Assembly (NCBI RefSeq): GCF_001297125.1
Contig: NZ_LHPC01000056.1
Location: 62,001 to 126,000, forward strand
Direction of reading: 5' to 3'
DNA from: Pseudomonas sp. RIT-PI-q
Lineage (GTDB): Bacteria; Pseudomonadota; Gammaproteobacteria; Pseudomonadales; Pseudomonadaceae
Length of the DNA stretch: 64,000 bases
Shown here: in pieces, positions 34,931-43,756 of the stretch
How positions within the stretch are numbered: position 1 is the first letter of the stretch
Layout: each line of letters opens with the position of its first letter
The notes under the pieces: model-generated
Seen by the model: only the letters and a program-made list of their open reading frames with translations
Told to the model about the DNA's origin: nothing
Databases searched by the model: none
Made by a program: the position numbers and the translations under genes

Positions 34931-35022
34931 CCTGTAGGAGCCGGCTTGCCGGCGAACAACGATGACGCGGTATTGCCTGATGCACCGCGTCATCGTTTTT
35001 CGCTGGCAAGCCAGCTCCTACA
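34931..35022. repeat. REPIN with unlike halves
   Basis: Left CTGTAGGAGCCGGCTTGCCG, right GCTGGCAAGCCAGCTCCTAC: the stems (CCGGC against CTGGC) are of two subtypes, and the inner flanks GATGACGCGGT/ACCGCGTCATC are perfectly complementary. Confidence 0.9.
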
Positions 35023-35081
35023 AAAAATGTGACACATCGATACAATCCCCTCTTTGTTAGCTGCCTAAGCAAGGATTCTGC

Positions 35082-35969
35082 ATGCAAGCTGCCAACCCGC
35101 GTCGCGGGTACATCCTGGGCCTGAGTGCCTACATCATCTGGGGACTTTTCCCGCTCTACTTCAAAGCCATCGCCAGCGTGCCCGCCGTGGAGATCATCAT
35201 CCATCGAGTGCTCTGGTCCGCGCTTTTCGGCGCCTTGCTGCTGATGGTCTGGAAGCATCCGGGCTGGTGGCGCGAACTGCGTGACAATCCGAACCGATTT
35301 GCGATCCTGGCCCTGAGCGGCACGCTGATCGCGGCCAACTGGCTGACTTACGTCTGGTCGGTGAACAACGGGCGCATGCTCGAAGCCAGCCTCGGCTACT
35401 ACATCAACCCGCTGGTGAACGTGCTGCTGGGCATGCTGATCCTCGGCGAAAGGCTGCGACGCATGCAATGGCTGGCGGTGGGGCTGGCGGCAGTCGGCGT
35501 CGCGCAACAGGTTTGGCAAGTCGGCAGCCTGCCGTGGGTGTCGCTGGTGCTGGCGCTGACGTTCGGCTTCTACGGATTGATCCGCAAACAGGCGCCGGTC
35601 AAAGCCCTGCCCGGTCTGGTGGTAGAAACCTGGATGCTGGTGCCGATTGCGCTTGCCTGGTTGCTATTCAATCAGACGGCCACCAGCGCTCAGCCTGAGT
35701 TCTGGACCACGTCCGAAGCCTGGTGGCTGGTGGCCGCCGGGCCGGTGACGCTGGTGCCGCTGGTGTGTTTCAACGCCGCTGCACGGCACTTGCCCTACAC
35801 CACGCTTGGATTTCTCCAGTACCTGGCGCCGACGCTGGTGTTGCTGCAAGCCGTTCTGCTGTTTGGCGAACACTTGTCGTCCAGCACACTGGTGGCATTC
35901 ATCTTTATCTGGGCAGGTCTGGCGGTTTACAGCATTGACGCCTGGATGAGTCTGCGTCGCCGTAGCTGA
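35082..35969 (+). CDS. rarD: RarD, EamA-family transporter
   Basis: A 295-residue inner-membrane protein with about ten helices, of the drug/metabolite transporter superfamily. The RarD signature GYILGLSAYIIWGLFPLYFK and SLGYYINPLVNVLLGML are present. It is named after chloramphenicol sensitivity but its true substrate is unknown. AAGGATTCTGC precedes the ATG. It ends at a convergent intergenic region. Confidence 0.93.
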   Translation: MQAANPRRGYILGLSAYIIWGLFPLYFKAIASVPAVEIIIHRVLWSALFGALLLMVWKHPGWWRELRDNPNRFAILALSGTLIAANWLTYVWSVNNGRMLEASLGYYINPLVNVLLGMLILGERLRRMQWLAVGLAAVGVAQQVWQVGSLPWVSLVLALTFGFYGLIRKQAPVKALPGLVVETWMLVPIALAWLLFNQTATSAQPEFWTTSEAWWLVAAGPVTLVPLVCFNAAARHLPYTTLGFLQYLAPTLVLLQAVLLFGEHLSSSTLVAFIFIWAGLAVYSIDAWMSLRRRS

Positions 35970-36095
35970 TCAAAAAACGAACAAACCTCTGCAGGTCACG
36001 TCTCCCGTGGCCTGCATCGATCCTTCCCAAGGTTATCCACAGCGTGATCCCCGCCGTTTGTGCGCAACTTGTTGAAACTGCTGGTTTTTTGATCA
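35967..36095. repeat. Perfect 12-bp inverted repeat framing a convergent gap
   Basis: TGATCAAAAAAC (35967-35978, overlapping the rarD stop) is repeated inverted as GTTTTTTGATCA (36084-36095). The arms are 105 bases apart and enclose the first DnaA box. Each arm contains a T-run on one strand, so it may serve termination in the two directions. Confidence 0.6.
36033..36041 (+). other. DnaA box
   Basis: TTATCCACA, identical to the strongest E. coli DnaA-box sequence, in the convergent gap after rarD. Confidence 0.6.
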
Positions 36096-36142
36096 GATCC
36101 TGAAGAGCCCCGGCCGACGTGGCCTGGCGGGCTGTCTCTACA

Positions 36143-36181
36143 GGTTATCCACAGGCAGGTGCACGTATAACTTGGATAACC
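36143..36181 (+). other. DnaA box inside a perfect GGTTATCCA/TGGATAACC inverted repeat
   Basis: A second TTATCCACA is at 36145-36153. It is part of GGTTATCCA (36143-36151), which is repeated inverted as TGGATAACC (36173-36181) 21 bases later, giving a near-DnaA box on the other strand. Confidence 0.55.
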
Positions 36182-36184
36182 CTG

Positions 36185-36703
36185 TCAGGGCTCGCTGCGC
36201 AGCACCAATTCCACCATCAGATCGTCCGCCAGGGTTTCCAGCCTCGATTGCAGCACGTCCAAAGACAGCGTCAGCGGCACGGCGAGAATCGCTTCGGCGT
36301 GGAACAAAGGCTCGCTGCTCATCGGCGCCGGACGTACTTCGGTCACCAGCCGTTCCAGGTTCACCCCCTGCTCGCTCAGCAATCGGGTGATGTCGCGGAC
36401 GATGCCTGGGCGGTCATTGCCGACCAATTCCATCGCAATCGGTTTCCAGGTGCAGGATTGCTCGATGCCGCTTTCGGCGATCAATACGCGAATGCCATGG
36501 ACCGACAGTTTCTGTAGGGCATCGACCAATTCATCGTAGGCTTCGGCCGGCACGCCCACCCGAAGAATGCCGGCGAACTGCCCGGCCATGCGTGACATGC
36601 GGCTCTCCAGCCAGTTGCCGCCGTGCTCGGCAATACACTGGGCGATGCGCTCGACCTGCCCAGGCTTGTCTGGAGCGAAAACAGTGAGTACGAGGTGGTC
36701 CAT
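36185..36703 (-). CDS. ACT-domain protein, GcvR-like
   Basis: A 172-residue protein with two ACT domains: one from MDHLVLTVFAPDKPGQVERI, the second from IAMELVGNDRPGIVRDITRL. Both have the ligand-binding D-x-P-G turn. This is the GcvR architecture; GcvR antagonises GcvA in control of the glycine cleavage system in E. coli, but in Pseudomonas the role is not established. ATG 36703 has GAGGG seven bases upstream. The gene is convergent with rarD. Confidence 0.85.
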   Translation of the reverse strand: MDHLVLTVFAPDKPGQVERIAQCIAEHGGNWLESRMSRMAGQFAGILRVGVPAEAYDELVDALQKLSVHGIRVLIAESGIEQSCTWKPIAMELVGNDRPGIVRDITRLLSEQGVNLERLVTEVRPAPMSSEPLFHAEAILAVPLTLSLDVLQSRLETLADDLMVELVLRSEP

Positions 36704-37265
36704 GGCGCAGCCCTCTTTTGTTATTGAAAGAGAAGTATAGGCAAGGGATGTTTCTGTGCTGGCAGGCCTGGCGCTTTCGCGGGCAAGCCTCGCTCCTACA
36801 GGGTTGCGGGTAAACCGTGATCGTGGGAACGACAAAGACCTGTAGGAGCGAGGCTTGCCCGCGAAGGGGACCACCGCCACTCATCCTGCGAAAAGCAAAT
36901 CGTGTACAACTTTTTATATTTAACTGGAACAATCCAATGGTTTTTTGAGAACATCCCGATCCCCGACGTGACTGCAATGCGTCATGGGGTCGCAGAACGA
37001 CGTAATTAGTCTAATTTTCACAAGCGCAATTCATCATGTAGTATGCCGCAGCGCGCACTACATAACGTTGGATCGATGTCTGCCTACAGGCGCAGTCGCA
37101 TCCCTGAAAGCCCCGTCAGCAAGGCCTCCAAGCCGTTGATTGGTCCCAACCCAGCCGTCAGAAATGGCATGCACTGGTCGCAGGGTTTGTGGTTTAAATG
37201 CCAGAGGCTTCATTGTTAAATTGAAGAGCTGAAAAGCGAAATAGCTGAGCAGAGTGAGGCAAGCA
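36704..37265. other. 562-bp divergent intergenic region upstream of glcB
   Basis: It contains a REPIN (36775-36867) near the ACT-protein gene. Closer to glcB is ATGTAGT (37036-37042) with inverted ACTACAT (37057-37063), 14 bases apart, a possible operator. The last 200 bases before glcB are unusually long for a leader; no gene was recognised. Confidence 0.6.
36775..36867. repeat. REPIN, GAGGCTTGCCCGCG variant
   Basis: TTCGCGGGCAAGCCTCGCTC and its complement, spaced by about 45 bases. Confidence 0.9.
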
Positions 37266-39455
37266 ATGACTGAACACGTTCAAGTCGGTGGCCTGCAGGT
37301 CGCCAAAGTCCTGTTCGCCTTCGTGAACAACGAAGCCATCCCCGGTCCCGCCCTCACCGCCGATAAGTTCTGGGCCGATGCCGACAAGGTCATTCATGAC
37401 CTGGCACCGAAGAACAAAGCCCTACTCGCCAATCGCGATGATTTCCAGGCTCGTATCGATGGCTGGCACCAATCCCGCCAAGCTCTTGGGTCAGCCCAGG
37501 TGCACGACGCCGTGGCCTACAAAGCCTTCCTGCAAGACATCGGTTATCTGCTGCCAGAAGCGGCCGATTTCCAGGCAACGACGCAAAACGTCGACGACGA
37601 AATCGCCCGCATGGCCGGTCCACAACTCGTGGTTCCGGTAATGAACGCGCGCTTCGCGCTCAACGCCTCGAACGCCCGTTGGGGTTCGCTGTATGACGCG
37701 CTCTACGGCACCGACGCCATCAGCGAAGCCGACGGCGCGGAAAAAGGCAAAGGCTACAACAAGGTTCGCGGCGATAAGGTTATTGCCTTCGCTCGCGCCT
37801 TCCTCGACGAAGCGGCGCCATTGGCGGCCGGTACTCACGTCGATTCCACCGGCTACAAGATCGTTGGCGGCAAACTGGTGGTCGCCCTTAAAGGCGGCAG
37901 CAACACCGGCCTGCGCAACGACGCCCAGTTGATCGGTTTCCACGGCGACGCAGCGGCACCGACCGCGATCCTGCTGAAAAACAACGGCCTGCACTTCGAA
38001 ATCCAGGTCGACGCCAGCACTCCGGTCGGCCAGACCGACGCTGCCGGCGTCAAAGACATCCTGATGGAAGCCGCGCTGACCACCATCATGGACTGCGAAG
38101 ACTCCGTCGCCGCCGTCGATGCCGACGACAAAGTGGTGATCTACCGCAACTGGCTCGGCCTGATGAAGGGCGATCTGTCGGAAGAAGTCTCCAAAGGCGG
38201 TCAGACCTTTACCCGCACCATGAACGCCGACCGCACCTACACCGGCGTCGATGGCAAAGAATTGAGCCTGCACGGTCGTTCGTTGTTGTTCGTGCGCAAC
38301 GTGGGTCACCTGATGACCATCGACGCGATCCTCGACAAAGACGGCAACGAAGTACCGGAAGGCATCCTCGACGGTCTGGTGACCAGCCTTGCGGCGATCC
38401 ACAGCCTCAACGGCAACAACTCACGCAAGAACAGCCGCACCGGCTCGGTCTATATCGTGAAGCCGAAGATGCACGGCCCTGAAGAAGCGGCGTTCACCAA
38501 CGAGCTGTTCGGTCGCATCGAAGAAGTCCTTGGCCTGCCGCGCAACACCCTGAAAGTCGGGATCATGGACGAGGAGCGCCGTACCACGGTCAACCTCAAG
38601 GCCTGCATCAAGGCTGCCAGCGAGCGCGTGGTGTTCATCAACACCGGTTTCCTCGACCGCACGGGCGATGAAATCCATACCTCCATGGAAGCCGGCCCGA
38701 TGGTGCGCAAGGCGGACATGAAGGCCGAGAAGTGGATCGGCGCCTACGAGAACTGGAACGTCGATATCGGTTTGAGCACCGGCCTGCAAGGTCGTGCGCA
38801 GATCGGTAAAGGCATGTGGGCCATGCCCGACCTGATGGCGGCGATGCTCGAACAGAAAATCGCTCACCCGCTGGCCGGCGCCAACACGGCCTGGGTTCCA
38901 TCGCCAACCGCCGCTGCGCTGCACGCGCTGCACTACCACAAAGTTGACGTGTTCGCCCGTCAGGCCGAACTGGCCAAACGTGCGCGTGCTTCGGTGGACG
39001 ACATCCTGACCATCCCGCTGGCAGTGAACCCGCAGTGGAACGCGGAACAGATCAAGAACGAACTGGACAACAACGCTCAGGGCATTCTCGGTTACGTGGT
39101 GCGCTGGATCGACCAGGGCGTGGGCTGCTCGAAAGTGCCGGACATCAACGACGTCGGCCTGATGGAAGACCGTGCGACGCTGCGTATTTCCAGCCAGCAC
39201 ATCGCCAACTGGTTGCGCCATGGCATCGTCACTGAAGATCAGGTCATGGAAAGCCTCAAGCGCATGGCACCGGTGGTTGACCGCCAGAACGCCAATGACG
39301 CGCTGTACCGCCCGCTGGCACCCAACTTCGACAGCAACATCGCCTTCCAGGCGGCGGTCGAACTGGTCGTCGAAGGCACCAAGCAGCCGAACGGTTATAC
39401 CGAGCCGGTCCTGCACCGTCGTCGTCGCGAGTTCAAGGCTGCCAATGGCCTGTAA
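37266..39455 (+). CDS. glcB: Malate synthase G
   Basis: A 729-residue GlcB, condensing glyoxylate and acetyl-CoA to malate in the glyoxylate/glycolate route. Family blocks include MDCEDSVAAVDADDKV, GRSLLFVRNVGHLMT, YIVKPKMHGPEE, VGIMDEERRTTVNLK and FINTGFLDRTGDEIHTSMEA. ATG 37266 with GTGAGG upstream is used; GTG 37254 four codons earlier is less likely. It stands alone with its own terminator. Confidence 0.97.
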   Translation: MTEHVQVGGLQVAKVLFAFVNNEAIPGPALTADKFWADADKVIHDLAPKNKALLANRDDFQARIDGWHQSRQALGSAQVHDAVAYKAFLQDIGYLLPEAADFQATTQNVDDEIARMAGPQLVVPVMNARFALNASNARWGSLYDALYGTDAISEADGAEKGKGYNKVRGDKVIAFARAFLDEAAPLAAGTHVDSTGYKIVGGKLVVALKGGSNTGLRNDAQLIGFHGDAAAPTAILLKNNGLHFEIQVDASTPVGQTDAAGVKDILMEAALTTIMDCEDSVAAVDADDKVVIYRNWLGLMKGDLSEEVSKGGQTFTRTMNADRTYTGVDGKELSLHGRSLLFVRNVGHLMTIDAILDKDGNEVPEGILDGLVTSLAAIHSLNGNNSRKNSRTGSVYIVKPKMHGPEEAAFTNELFGRIEEVLGLPRNTLKVGIMDEERRTTVNLKACIKAASERVVFINTGFLDRTGDEIHTSMEAGPMVRKADMKAEKWIGAYENWNVDIGLSTGLQGRAQIGKGMWAMPDLMAAMLEQKIAHPLAGANTAWVPSPTAAALHALHYHKVDVFARQAELAKRARASVDDILTIPLAVNPQWNAEQIKNELDNNAQGILGYVVRWIDQGVGCSKVPDINDVGLMEDRATLRISSQHIANWLRHGIVTEDQVMESLKRMAPVVDRQNANDALYRPLAPNFDSNIAFQAAVELVVEGTKQPNGYTEPVLHRRRREFKAANGL

Positions 39456-39474
39456 CTGAGTGCTGATGCCGGAC

Positions 39475-39512
39475 AAAAAAAAGCCCTGATCGAGAGATCA
39501 GGGCTTTTTTGT
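39475..39512 (+). terminator. Terminator of glcB
   Basis: AAGCCCTGATC, loop GAGA, GATCAGGGCTT then TTTT; preceded by nine A residues, so it can also work leftward. Confidence 0.95.
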
Positions 39513-39545
39513 TTCTGTTGTCTCGTCCTGAATAAAGTACGAGAC

Positions 39546-39641
39546 CTGTAGGAGCTGTCGAGTGAAACGAGGCTGCGATCTTTTGATTCTGTTTTTTAAA
39601 AGCAAGATCAAAAGATCGCAGCCTTCGGCAGCTCCTACGGG
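39546..39641. repeat. Inverted repeat of a third family (GGCTGCGATCTTTTGATC)
   Basis: CTGTAGGAGCTGTCGAG...GGCTGCGATCTTTTGAT faces ATCAAAAGATCGCAGCCTTC...GCAGCTCCTAC. The outer ends resemble REP ends (GTAGGAGCTG) but the body differs from the other two families. Confidence 0.82.
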
Positions 39642-39649
39642 GGATAACG

Positions 39650-40111
39650 TTACAAATTCATTCCCAACTCATGCTTGACCAGCGTTAACAGCTTGCCGGT
39701 ATCGACAGGCTTGAGCAGGAAGTCGACGACGCTCAGGTGCATCGCAGCGATGGCGTCTTTTACGTCAGCATCGCCCGAAACAATGATGATCGGCAGCGCC
39801 GCGCGTACCGTTTCACGAATCTGACGGATCAAGTCCAGACCATCTACATTGCCCATCCGCAAATCAGTGATCAAAAGGCCAATCGAGGGCTTTTTGATCT
39901 CCGCTTCTGCTACCAGCATCTTGAGTGCGGTTTCGCCACTGGCCGCCGTTATGCAGCGAATCCCGTCCAGTGCAAGAATCTCTGACAGCAGCTCGCGCGC
40001 GTCTTTATCGTCATCGACGATCAGCACCCGCTGCGGCGGCAGATCAGGTTCCAGCATGACGGCACTCAGCGCCTCGCGCTCGGCGTCACTCAAAATATCG
40101 TGGTCGGACAT
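39650..40111 (-). CDS. Single-domain response regulator
   Basis: A 153-residue protein made of a receiver domain after a 25-residue tail. The acidic pocket is Asp33-Asp34-Asp35 (VLIVDDDKDA), the phosphate acceptor is Asp83 (LLITDLRMGNVDG) and the switch lysine is Lys134 (FLLKPVD). There is no output domain and no kinase next to it. It is divergent from the CBS/DUF294 gene. Confidence 0.9.
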   Translation of the reverse strand: MSDHDILSDAEREALSAVMLEPDLPPQRVLIVDDDKDARELLSEILALDGIRCITAASGETALKMLVAEAEIKKPSIGLLITDLRMGNVDGLDLIRQIRETVRAALPIIIVSGDADVKDAIAAMHLSVVDFLLKPVDTGKLLTLVKHELGMNL

Positions 40112-40319
40112 GGCTTACTCTACGTTTTCATTTCTATTCCCTAGCTCATCCGTCAGACATCGCTAAGTAGACCTTCAATGTGCACTTCGTCGGAAAGTTT
40201 TCCTATAGCCAATGTAGGAGGTTTTTCCCACAATTGCGTCAGACATTTCCTAACTTCCGACACCCGCAATGCCTACCTAGACTTACGTCCAATGGGCACC
40301 CTGCGCTCAGGGGCCGACC

Positions 40320-40379
40320 ATGGCCGAGTCATCCGACAACAACAATTCAAAAAAAGACTGCGGTAATGGTTATGAGTAA
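40320..40379 (+). CDS. Possible 19-codon leader ORF overlapping the CBS/DUF294 gene
   Basis: ATG 40320 with AGGGG six bases upstream reads MAESSDNNNSKKDCGNGYE and stops at 40379, eight bases into the next gene in another frame. This would couple translation to the following gene, whose own ribosome site is poor. It might also be the stump of a lost gene: in other bacteria this CBS/exonuclease pair follows a small DUF4212 protein and an acetate symporter. Both readings are inference. Confidence 0.3.
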   Translation: MAESSDNNNSKKDCGNGYE

Positions 40380-42306
40380 AGCGGACGCCTTCACACAGGC
40401 AGGGAAAACCGCGGTGTTGCAGAACATCCAGGGCACTTTGCAATTCCTTCAGCGCTTCCCGCCCTTCAATCAGATGGAACACGCGCACCTGGCGTACCTG
40501 GTTGAGCAATGTCAGCTGCGTTTTTATGCGCCCAACGAGAGCATCATCAAACCCGCCGATGGCCCGGTTGAGCATTTCTACATCGTCAAACAAGGTCGGG
40601 TCGTGGGTGAGCGCCCGCACACGGCCAAGGGCGGGACTGAAACTACCTTCGAAATCACCACCGGCGAGTGTTTCCCCCTCGCCGCGTTGCTGGGTGAGCG
40701 TGCGACCCGCACCGAACACCTGGCCGCCGAAGACACCTTTTGCCTACAGCTGAACAAGCTGGCGTTCATCAAACTGTTCGCACTTTCCAATGCGTTTCGT
40801 GACTTTGCCCTACGCGGCGTCAGCAGCCTGCTGGATCAGGTCAACCAGCAAGTCCAGCAAAAAGCCGTGGAAACCCTCGGCACTCAGTATTCGCTCAATA
40901 CCCGTCTGGGTGAATTGGCCATGCGCCACCCGGTGGTGTGCAGCCCGACCACACCTCTGCGTGAAGCTGTGACCTTGATGCATGAGCAACAGGTCGGCAG
41001 CATCGTGGTCGTGGATGAGCATAAAGCCCCACTGGGCATTTTCACCCTGCGCGACTTACGCCATGTGGTGGCCGCCGGTACTAACGACTTCAACGAAGCG
41101 ATCGAGCGCCACATGACCCAGGCGCCGTTTTTCCTGTCGCCGGACCACAGCGCCTTCGATGCAGCGATTGCCATGACAGAGCGGCATATCGCCCACGTTT
41201 GCCTGGTGAAAGATCATCGCCTGTGCGGCGTGGTTTCGGAACGCGACCTGTTCTCCCTGCAACGGGTCGATCTGGTGCACCTGGCGCGGACGATCCGCAG
41301 CGCCCAGCGCGTGGACAACCTGGTGGCACTGCGCGGCGAGATCGGCCAACTGGTCGAGCGCATGCTGGCACACGGCGCGTCATCGACGCAGATCACCCAC
41401 ATCATCACCCTGCTCAACGACCACACCGTGTGCCGGGTGATCGAACTGACCCTCGCCGAGAAAGGCGACCCCGGTATCCCATTCAGTTGGCTGTGCTTCG
41501 GCAGCGAAGGCCGCCGCGAGCAGACACTGCACACCGATCAGGACAACGGCATTCTGTTCGAAGCCCGGGACGCGGCCCACGCGGCAGAGATTCGCGGCAA
41601 GCTATTGCCCATCGCCCAACAGATCAACCACAGCCTGGCGCTCTGCGGCTTTACCCTGTGCAAAGGCAACATCATGGCCGGCAACCCCGAGCTGTGTTTG
41701 TCCCGGGCCGAATGGGCGCGGCGTTTTGCGGCGTTTATCCGCGAGGCGACGCCGGAGAACCTGCTGGGTTCGAGCATCTATTTCGATTTGCGAGTGGTCT
41801 GGGGCGACGAGCAAGGTTGCGAGCAACTGCGCCGAGGGATTCTCGATCAGGTCAATGACAACCGGCTGTTCCAGCGGATGATGGCCGAGAACGCCCTGCG
41901 CAACCGTCCACCCGTAGGGCGTTTCCGTGAGTTCGTGCTGGCGCGCAAAAATGGTGAAAAAGCCACCCTCGATCTGAAAATCCAGGGCCTGACCCCATTT
42001 GTCGACGGCGCCCGATTGCTGGCGTTGGCCCATGGGATCGAGGCGAACAATACGCTGGAGCGTTTTCGCCAATTGGTGGACAAAGAAGTTATCGAACGGC
42101 TGGACGGTGCGGCGTACGAAGAGGCGTATCACTTCATTCAGCAAACCCGCATGCAGCAACATCAGCTACAGACCCGGGAGAATTTGCCCTACTCCAACCG
42201 GGTCGATCCCGACAGCCTCAACCACCTTGATCGACGGATCCTGCGTGAGTCCCTGCGCCAGGCTCAACGCCTGCAAAGCAGCCTGGCCCTGCGGTATCAG
42301 CTATGA
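40372..42306 (+). CDS. cNMP-binding/CBS/DUF294 nucleotidyltransferase-like signalling protein
   Basis: A 644-residue protein (from ATG 40372, MSKADAFTQAGK). Order: cyclic-nucleotide-binding-like beta-barrel (about 25-135), two CBS domains (about 165-285; MRHPVVCSP, VVSERDLFSL), DUF294 nucleotidyltransferase-like domain (about 330-460; FGSEGRREQ followed by DQDNGILFE, the G-S and D-x-D type metal site), and its C-terminal helical domain. Such proteins are thought to sense nucleotides and act in acetate or symporter regulation. Its stop overlaps the exonuclease start by four bases. Confidence 0.88.
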   Translation: MSKADAFTQAGKTAVLQNIQGTLQFLQRFPPFNQMEHAHLAYLVEQCQLRFYAPNESIIKPADGPVEHFYIVKQGRVVGERPHTAKGGTETTFEITTGECFPLAALLGERATRTEHLAAEDTFCLQLNKLAFIKLFALSNAFRDFALRGVSSLLDQVNQQVQQKAVETLGTQYSLNTRLGELAMRHPVVCSPTTPLREAVTLMHEQQVGSIVVVDEHKAPLGIFTLRDLRHVVAAGTNDFNEAIERHMTQAPFFLSPDHSAFDAAIAMTERHIAHVCLVKDHRLCGVVSERDLFSLQRVDLVHLARTIRSAQRVDNLVALRGEIGQLVERMLAHGASSTQITHIITLLNDHTVCRVIELTLAEKGDPGIPFSWLCFGSEGRREQTLHTDQDNGILFEARDAAHAAEIRGKLLPIAQQINHSLALCGFTLCKGNIMAGNPELCLSRAEWARRFAAFIREATPENLLGSSIYFDLRVVWGDEQGCEQLRRGILDQVNDNRLFQRMMAENALRNRPPVGRFREFVLARKNGEKATLDLKIQGLTPFVDGARLLALAHGIEANNTLERFRQLVDKEVIERLDGAAYEEAYHFIQQTRMQQHQLQTRENLPYSNRVDPDSLNHLDRRILRESLRQAQRLQSSLALRYQL

Positions 42307-43010
42307 GCCTGTTTTCATGGCTGCGCCCCACGGGCCCACTGTTGTCCGGCGAACTGCAACAACGTCTGCAACGCCTGCCGGCGGGTGCCGAGTTGGGCGA
42401 GTGCAGCCTGCGTGAGCAACGCTGGGTTGTGCTCGACCTGGAAACCACCGGGCTGAACATGAACAAGGATCAGGTGCTGTCCATCGGTGCGGTGGTGATC
42501 GAGGACGGAGCGATCGACTTCAGCCAGCAGTTCGAACGCACGTTGCAATGCGCGGACATGAAGTTGGCCCCCAGCGTATTGATCCACGGCCTGGGCCCGA
42601 GTGCGATTGCTGCCGGCAGCGATCCGGGTCAGGCGCTGCTCGACTTCATGGAATTTTTGGGGGACAGCCCGGTGTTGGCCTTTCATGCGCCATTCGATCA
42701 GCACATGCTCGGGCGCGCGTTAAAAGATCATCTGGGCTACAAGTTGCAGCATCCGTTCCTGGATGTGGCGGATATCGCACCGCTGCTTTGCCCGCAGGCA
42801 CACATTCGCGAGGCGGGGCTGGATCAGTGGATCGATTGGTTCAAGCTGGAAGTCTTCGAGCGTCACAACGCCAGTGCGGACGCGTTGGCCACTGCCGAAC
42901 TGGCGCTGATTCTGTTCAGCCGGGCGCGGCAACAGCAGATTCATAGCCCGTTGAATCTGCAACAGCGGTTGAACCAGTGGAAACGGCGGCAGCACACGCA
43001 TTCCTTCTAG
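42303..43010 (+). CDS. DnaQ-like 3'-5' exonuclease (DEDDh)
   Basis: A 235-residue exonuclease. Asp45 and Glu47 are in VVLDLETTGLN; the second aspartate is in FHAPFDQHML and the last His/Asp in RHNASADALATAEL, completing DEDDh. About 35 residues precede the domain, unlike PolC epsilon. Translationally coupled to the DUF294 gene, so the two probably work in one process; target nucleic acid unknown. Confidence 0.9.
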   Translation: MSLFSWLRPTGPLLSGELQQRLQRLPAGAELGECSLREQRWVVLDLETTGLNMNKDQVLSIGAVVIEDGAIDFSQQFERTLQCADMKLAPSVLIHGLGPSAIAAGSDPGQALLDFMEFLGDSPVLAFHAPFDQHMLGRALKDHLGYKLQHPFLDVADIAPLLCPQAHIREAGLDQWIDWFKLEVFERHNASADALATAELALILFSRARQQQIHSPLNLQQRLNQWKRRQHTHSF

Positions 43011-43024
43011 GTTTCACGCAACCC

Positions 43025-43128
43025 CCTGTAGGAGCGAGCTTGCTCGCGAAGGACGTCAACGATAACGCGGGCATTCTGGATAAACGCGTCGCCCTCAATT
43101 CCTTCGCGAGCAAGCTCGCTCCTACAGG
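43025..43128. repeat. REPIN, GAGCTTGCTC variant
   Basis: TGTAGGAGCGAGCTTGCTCG and its exact complement, spaced by about 55 bases, downstream of the exonuclease. Confidence 0.92.
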
Positions 43129-43192
43129 GTCTTCCTCTTACTTCCTACCCGACCAGCGCCAATTGCTTACCTCTCCCGCCTCTGACACAATC

Positions 43193-43209
43193 GCGAACAA
43201 TTCTCGTTA
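43193..43209 (+). promoter_or_regulatory. Candidate Fur box upstream of the ECF sigma gene
   Basis: GCGAACAATTCTCGTTA; on the other strand AACGAGAATTGTTCGC fits the GAGAATnATTCnC pattern of Pseudomonas Fur sites with few mismatches. Its place 30 bases before an iron-type ECF sigma gene supports it. Confidence 0.6.
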
Positions 43210-43237
43210 GTTAACTCTTCCCAATCGGTGATGCTGC

Positions 43238-43756
43238 GTGTCGTCAGTCCAAAGCCCCCACAGTGAGCTCGTCGGTGCGTTATATCGCGACCATCGCGGT
43301 TGGCTATTGGCCTGGCTTCGACGCAATGTCGCCTGTCCGCAACGAGCCGAAGACCTGAGTCAGGACACTTTCGTGCGCTTGCTGGGCCGTGATGAACTGA
43401 AGGAGCCTCGCGAACCGCGGGCGTTTCTGGTGGCAATTGCCAAGGGCTTGCTGTTCGACTATTTCCGCCGCGCCGCGCTGGAACAGGCCTACCTCACCGA
43501 ACTGATGCTGATCCCCGCCGGCGAGCAACCGTCGGTGGAAGAACAGCAAATGATCCTCGAAGACCTCAAGGCCATCGACTGCCTCCTCGGCAAGCTCTCG
43601 AGCAAGGCCCGTGCGGCGTTTCTGTATAACCGTCTCGACGGCCTCGGCCATGCGGAAATCGCCCAGCGCCTGGGTGTGTCGGTGCCGCGAGTGCGTCAGT
43701 ACCTGGCGCAAGGCATTCGTCAGTGCTACATCGCGTTGTACGGTGAGCCGGTATGA
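43238..43756 (+). CDS. FecI-type ECF sigma factor for a siderophore receptor
   Basis: A 172-residue iron-starvation sigma factor. Region 2 (LYRDHRGWLLAWLRRNVACP, AEDLSQDTFVRLL) and region 4 (HAEIAQRLGVSVPRVRQYLA) are complete. GTG 43238 is the only suitable start. It overlaps the FecR gene by four bases and drives the receptor gene in the usual cell-surface signalling scheme. Gene order near glcB suggests FiuI; the FoxB-like gene downstream suggests FoxI, so no symbol is given. Confidence 0.92.
   Translation: MSSVQSPHSELVGALYRDHRGWLLAWLRRNVACPQRAEDLSQDTFVRLLGRDELKEPREPRAFLVAIAKGLLFDYFRRAALEQAYLTELMLIPAGEQPSVEEQQMILEDLKAIDCLLGKLSSKARAAFLYNRLDGLGHAEIAQRLGVSVPRVRQYLAQGIRQCYIALYGEPV

Noticed and set aside
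36033..36181. Replication origin
   Set aside because: Only two exact DnaA boxes, no AT-rich unwinding region, and none of the origin-linked genes (dnaA, dnaN, gyrB, rpmH) are present.
37036..37063. ATGTAGT/ACTACAT as a named operator for glcB
   Set aside because: The inverted repeat is real but does not fit the GntR, FadR or other motifs I can recall for glcB control, so it is mentioned only as a possible site.
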